From contig CAZNBL010000039.1 of NCBI GenBank assembly GCA_964571375.1, forward strand, positions 1-12,648: DNA of 12,648 nucleotides. Direction: 5' to 3'. The position numbers and the translations under genes were made by a program. Below the pieces are notes generated by a model. The model saw only the letters and a list, made by a program, of their open reading frames with translations, did no database searches and was not told the origin of the DNA. Below, one piece after another: positions 11,900 through 12,648 of the stretch (the stretch's first letter is position 1; every line of letters begins with the position of its first letter). The DNA is from JAFTYR01 sp964571375 (lineage in GTDB: Bacteria > Pseudomonadota > Gammaproteobacteria > Burkholderiales > Burkholderiaceae_F).

Positions 11900-12648
11900 G
11901 GTTGATTCGCAAAATCTTAATGAACCTGCTGATTATAGCCAGTGTGACGGCGAAGACGCAGATTTTCTTACCGAGGGTAATGCCGAAGAGACGGAATGCC
12001 ACTCTTTCCGTGCGGAATTTGAAGACGACGGCGGTCGACTCGATAAAGTCCTTGCCACTCATCTGCCCGATGTATCCCGCTCCCGCATCAAAACTCTGAT
12101 CGAAGAGGGTGCGGTTACTGTCGACGGCGAAGTTAAGACGACTCCGAAGTGCAAAGTCGTGATGAATCAGGAAATCGTGATCGAAGTGAAGCCGCGCATG
12201 GAAGATATGGCATTCACACCGTGTCCGATGGATATCGACGTGGTTTACGAAGACGATGCGATCCTCGTCGTCAATAAACCCGCCGGTCTTGTCGTACACC
12301 CTGCAGCCGGTCACTGGGACGACACGCTCTTAAACGGTCTTCTTGCCTACAACCACGCTCTCTTCTCGAAGCTGCCGCGTGCCGGTATCGTGCATCGTCT
12401 TGACCGCGACACCACCGGTCTTATGGTTATTGCCAAGACAGAAAAGGCTCAGCTCGATCTCGTCCGTCAGCTCCAGGAACGTACCGTCAAGCGCGAATAC
12501 TGGGCGCTTACCCGCGGCCGCGTACCGGAAGAAAAGCTGATCGACGCCGCGATCGAACGCGATCCGAGAAATCCGCTTCGCTTTGTCACAGGCCGCGGCG
12601 GCCGTGCCAAGCCCGCTCAGACCATGGTCCGCTGCGTCATGACAACCG
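11898..12648 (+). CDS. rluD: 23S rRNA pseudouridine synthase RluD, 3' end missing
   Basis: RluD makes pseudouridines in helix 69 of 23S rRNA. The first 250 codons are inside the window with no stop. After an acidic, low-conservation N-terminal stretch of about 36 residues comes an S4 RNA-binding domain (GGRLDKVLATHLPDVSRSRI at 45-64, LIEEGAVTVDG at 67-77). The RluA-type catalytic domain follows: VVNKPAGLVVHPA at 124-136 and HRLDRDTTGLMVIAK at 166-180, with D169 as the expected catalytic aspartate, then YWALTRG. RluD, not RluA or RluC, is favoured by the S4 domain, the HRLDRDTTG form and the bamD neighbour. ATG 11898 is the only usable start, since the next in-frame ATG is inside the S4 domain. 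AGGA at 11887-11890, seven bases upstream, supports it. That site lies inside bamD codons. Confidence 0.93.
   Translation, partial: MVDSQNLNEPADYSQCDGEDADFLTEGNAEETECHSFRAEFEDDGGRLDKVLATHLPDVSRSRIKTLIEEGAVTVDGEVKTTPKCKVVMNQEIVIEVKPRMEDMAFTPCPMDIDVVYEDDAILVVNKPAGLVVHPAAGHWDDTLLNGLLAYNHALFSKLPRAGIVHRLDRDTTGLMVIAKTEKAQLDLVRQLQERTVKREYWALTRGRVPEEKLIDAAIERDPRNPLRFVTGRGGRAKPAQTMVRCVMTT
11932..11937 (-). promoter_or_regulatory. Possible -10 box for bamD inside rluD codons
   Basis: The minus strand reads a perfect TATAAT at 11937-11932, about 33 bases upstream of the bamD start, within rluD codons 12-14. No good -35 lies at the right distance (TGCGTC at 17 bases). Because bamD and rluD leave no spacer, any proximal bamD promoter has to be inside rluD, which makes this box more credible than its sequence alone. 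Confidence 0.4.

Noticed and set aside
11784..12314. A 176-codon minus-strand frame across the bamD/rluD junction.
   Set aside because: It overlaps the S4-domain coding part of rluD and the start of bamD. Both are strongly supported, so this frame is a shadow.

Overview
The window looks like core chromosome of a Betaproteobacterium. Burkholderiales is likely and a gut-type Sutterellaceae member plausible, but this rests on gene order and protein style, not on a database search. Signs are the aat-bpt-pyrD block, bamD facing rluD, a 327-residue cytosolic-type malate dehydrogenase, and a GC-rich compact genome with intrinsic terminators. No insertion sequence, tRNA, rRNA, CRISPR array or prophage gene was seen.

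Layout. Positions 1-2754 (minus strand) read yrbL, then a single 504-codon gene joining Aat (leucyl/phenylalanyl-tRNA-protein transferase) to Bpt (aspartate/glutamate leucyltransferase), then pyrD, which runs off the left edge. A 618-base gap (2755-3372) without a clear gene separates yrbL from a plus-strand gene for an unknown exported protein (3373-4158). A bidirectional terminator follows. Minus-strand genes then encode a Sel1/TPR-like protein, an orphan PIN-domain protein and malate dehydrogenase. Across a 270-base divergent region the plus strand carries a small exported charged protein whose stop codon abuts the start of a DinG/YoaA-type iron-sulfur helicase. Next come a yybP-ykoY (manganese) riboswitch and the UPF0016/GDT1-type manganese exporter it should control, then back-to-back terminators. 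The right end holds a minus-strand pair, bamD and an uncharacterised lipoprotein gene overlapping by one base. Divergent from these is rluD, cut by the right edge.

How the genes work together. The Aat-Bpt fusion would be a one-chain writer of leucine N-degrons, covering both basic (Lys/Arg) and acidic (Asp/Glu) N-termini for ClpS/ClpAP. This is the most unusual object here. The riboswitch plus exporter is a self-contained manganese detoxification unit. The bamD operon couples outer-membrane protein assembly to a cysteine-rich lipoprotein of unknown role. The start codons of bamD and rluD share the tetranucleotide CATG, so each gene's control signals must lie inside the other's coding sequence.
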